A program made the position numbers and the translations under genes. Positions 62,131-64,000 of a stretch of 64,000 nucleotides of DNA are shown one piece after another. The stretch covers positions 62,001 to 126,000 of the forward strand of contig CALYDL010000001.1 in NCBI GenBank assembly GCA_944325145.1, in the 5' to 3' direction. The stretch's first letter is position 1. Every line of letters starts with the position of its first letter. The notes beneath the pieces were generated by a model. That model was not told the DNA's origin. It saw nothing but the letters and a program-made list of their open reading frames with translations, and did not search any database. Origin of the DNA: Candidatus Gastranaerophilales bacterium. Its GTDB lineage: Bacteria > Cyanobacteriota > Vampirovibrionia > Gastranaerophilales > Gastranaerophilaceae.

Positions 62131-63921
62131 ATGAAAAAGAAAAATATCAGAAATATTGCAATTATTGCCCATGTTGACCATGGCAAAACAACACTTGTAG
62201 ATTGCATTTTGCAGCAAACAGGTGTTTTTAAAGAACACCAAGAAGCAGGTGTTTGTGTTTTAGACAATAACGACATTGAACGTGAACGCGGCATTACTAT
62301 TTTATCAAAGAATGTTTCAGTTAATTATAAGGGTGTAAAAATTAATGTTGTAGACACCCCCGGCCACGCAGATTTTGGCGGCGAAGTTGAAAGGGTTCTT
62401 GGTATGGTAGATGGCGCCCTTTTAATCGTAGATGCTCAAGAAGGCCCAATGCCGCAAACAAGGTTTGTTCTATCAAAAGCACTTGAAATGGGCTTAAAAA
62501 TAATTCTTGTTGTAAATAAAATCGACAAACAAGGGGCAGACCCAAACGGCACAATAGATAAAGTTTTTGACCTTTTTACGGAATTAACCGACAACGAAGA
62601 ATTAATTGATTTTCCAATCATCTATGCAAGTTCTCTTCATAAATTTGCAAAAAAAGAATTAGAAGATGAATCAGACAATATAATTCCATTGTTAGATTGC
62701 ATTTTAGAAAACATTAAACCCCCAAAAGGCGATGAAGAAGCCACCTTGCAATTCCAAGCAACAACATTGGATTACAATGAATATGTTGGAAGAATTGCAA
62801 TCGGAAGAATTATAAACGGCAAGATTAAATCACAAGATACGGTAACTTTAATTAAATCGGATGGAACTTTCCAAAAAGGCAAAATTACCAAACTGTTTGG
62901 TTTTAAAGACCTTGGCAGAGTTGAAATTCAAGAAGCGGAAGCAGGCGACATTGTTGGTGTTGCAGGCTTTCCTGAAATTCAAATCGGCGAAACCTTATCA
63001 AGCGTTGTAAACCCGATTGCACTCCCTTTAATTCATATCGATGAACCAACTTTGCAGATGAATTTTTCCGTTAACGATTCACCTTTTGCAGGGCAAGAGG
63101 GCAAATTTGTAACAAGCCGTCAATTAAGAAAAAGACTTTATTTGGAACTTGAAAAAAACGTATCTTTGAGGGTTGAAGACACGGATTCCACAGATGTTTT
63201 CAGAGTATCAGGCAGGGGCGAGCTTCATTTATCAATTTTAATTGAACAAATGAGAAGAGAAGGTTATGAATTTCAAGTTTCAAAGCCCGAAGTTATCTTT
63301 AAAAAGGATGAAGAAGGCGAAATTTTAGAACCTTATGAAAATTTAATTATAGATGTTCCCGATGAATATACAGGCTCTGTTATTGAAAGAATTTCAAACA
63401 GAAAAGGCCAAATGTTAAATATGGAAACGGGTCTAAAAAGAACAAACATTGATTTTTCAATTCCCGCAAGAGGGTTAATCGGCTTTAGGTCTGAATTTAT
63501 AAGAATGACCAAAGGCGAAGGCATTATGTATCATACATTTGAAAAATATGCACCATACGCCGGCGATATGCAACGCCACAGAAATGGTTCTCTGATTGCT
63601 TTTGAAGATGGCGAAGCAATTCCTTATGCACTTCACCAATTTGAAGATAGGGGCGTATTTTTTGTAACTCCAAAAACAAAGGTTTACAAAGGAATGATTA
63701 TAGGCGAATGCAACAGGCCTCAAGATATTGCGGTTAACATTTGCAAAACCAAAAAATTAACCAATATGAGATCAGCAACGGCAGATGTTATGGTAACTTT
63801 GCAATCTCCAAGAATCATGAGCTTGGAAGATTCGCTTGAATATATAGCAGATGATGAATTGGTTGAAGTAACTCCTGAAAATATAAGAATAAGAAAAGCA
63901 AACTTAACTAAAATAAGATAA
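62131..63921 (+). CDS. typA: Ribosome-associated GTPase TypA/BipA
   Basis: 596 residues. G1 [12 protein letters not shown] near residue 13, [11 protein letters not shown] (G2 region), [15 protein letters not shown] (G3) and [10 protein letters not shown] (G4). C-terminal TypA-specific EALHLSI-like stretch ([20 protein letters not shown]) and the conserved [13 protein letters not shown]. Helps 50S assembly and stress adaptation. AGGA ten bases before the ATG. Confidence 0.96.
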   Translation: MKKKNIRNIAIIAHVDHGKTTLVDCILQQTGVFKEHQEAGVCVLDNNDIERERGITILSKNVSVNYKGVKINVVDTPGHADFGGEVERVLGMVDGALLIVDAQEGPMPQTRFVLSKALEMGLKIILVVNKIDKQGADPNGTIDKVFDLFTELTDNEELIDFPIIYASSLHKFAKKELEDESDNIIPLLDCILENIKPPKGDEEATLQFQATTLDYNEYVGRIAIGRIINGKIKSQDTVTLIKSDGTFQKGKITKLFGFKDLGRVEIQEAEAGDIVGVAGFPEIQIGETLSSVVNPIALPLIHIDEPTLQMNFSVNDSPFAGQEGKFVTSRQLRKRLYLELEKNVSLRVEDTDSTDVFRVSGRGELHLSILIEQMRREGYEFQVSKPEVIFKKDEEGEILEPYENLIIDVPDEYTGSVIERISNRKGQMLNMETGLKRTNIDFSIPARGLIGFRSEFIRMTKGEGIMYHTFEKYAPYAGDMQRHRNGSLIAFEDGEAIPYALHQFEDRGVFFVTPKTKVYKGMIIGECNRPQDIAVNICKTKKLTNMRSATADVMVTLQSPRIMSLEDSLEYIADDELVEVTPENIRIRKANLTKIR

Positions 63922-63934
63922 ATAGCTAAACCAT

Positions 63935-63972
63935 AATAAATGCGCCTTAAAAATAGGGCGCATTTATTTTTC
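63935..63972 (+). terminator. Rho-independent terminator of typA
   Basis: AATAAATGCGCC and GGCGCATTTATT form a 12-bp stem with a ten-base loop, followed by a T run at the right. Confidence 0.9.
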
Positions 63973-64000
63973 AAAAAATTCTTTTAAATTTATATTAAAT

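Overview
This is an AT-rich bacterial chromosome segment, about one-third G+C by eye, packed with genes on both strands. The organism looks like a Gram-negative-type (diderm) bacterium. It has an outer-membrane autotransporter, a type IV pilus retraction ATPase, undecaprenyl-diphosphate recycling, a glycogen synthase and a metX-metW pair, but no photosynthesis genes. Base composition, orphan proteins carrying an N-terminal FGA/FGG motif and overall content suggest a gut Vampirovibrionia/Gastranaerophilales (Melainabacteria) lineage. That placement is inference; no marker gene was searched. No transposase, integrase, prophage or CRISPR array is visible, and no stretch longer than 300 bases lacks a gene.

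Layout. 1-1.7 kb: pilT and a truncated partner. 1.9-4.6 kb: an orphan, then metX-metW and a small Cys-rich protein. 4.7-11.2 kb: TIM-barrel enzyme, fluoC/crcB, a periplasmic helical protein, a GT-C-like membrane protein, pheS, a MATE exporter and a YgjP-type metalloprotein. 11.2-14.6 kb: an Fe-S oxidoreductase divergent from a 55-residue pilin-like gene and two zinc alcohol dehydrogenases, then tRNA-Phe. 14.7-21.4 kb: a 1562-residue repeat-rich autotransporter, a CX5R phosphatase with an FGA-type N-terminus and an orphan. 21.4-26.8 kb: ffh, serS, rluB-like, a DegT aminotransferase and panD. 26.9-31.8 kb: an orphan membrane pair, a TPR protein, an MscS channel and another orphan. 31.9-44.2 kb: pepA, trmFO, rlmN, glgA, ruvA, cysK, a membrane-free FlhA-like protein, queD, uppP, rqcP, a PfkB kinase and recF. 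44.2-57.4 kb: an 800-residue coiled-coil/EF-hand protein, four tandem GT-C-like membrane proteins downstream of lepA, and an orphan. 57.6-64 kb: a DciA-like gene, a stand-alone ClpX-type zinc finger, a helical-repeat protein, ruvX and a DUF1292 protein as one operon, then glyA and typA.

Four things stand out. (1) Many genes have no Shine-Dalgarno sequence but have a -10-like hexamer ending 6-9 bases before the ATG, and nine have exactly 6. This predicts leaderless transcripts. Three divergent pairs share overlapping or palindromic -10 elements in 23-29 bp gaps. (2) A 482-residue protein joins a DUF4177-like N-terminus and a coiled coil to a FlhA cytoplasmic domain, without the membrane channel and with no other export gene nearby. 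(3) Four tandem GT-C paralogues include two whose first 957 bp (317 residues) are identical while their C-terminal halves differ, a layout suited to recombination. (4) There is a set of orphan, probably lineage-specific proteins: the FGA/FGG proteins, the 371/416-residue pair, the 800-residue protein and the pilin-like peptide.
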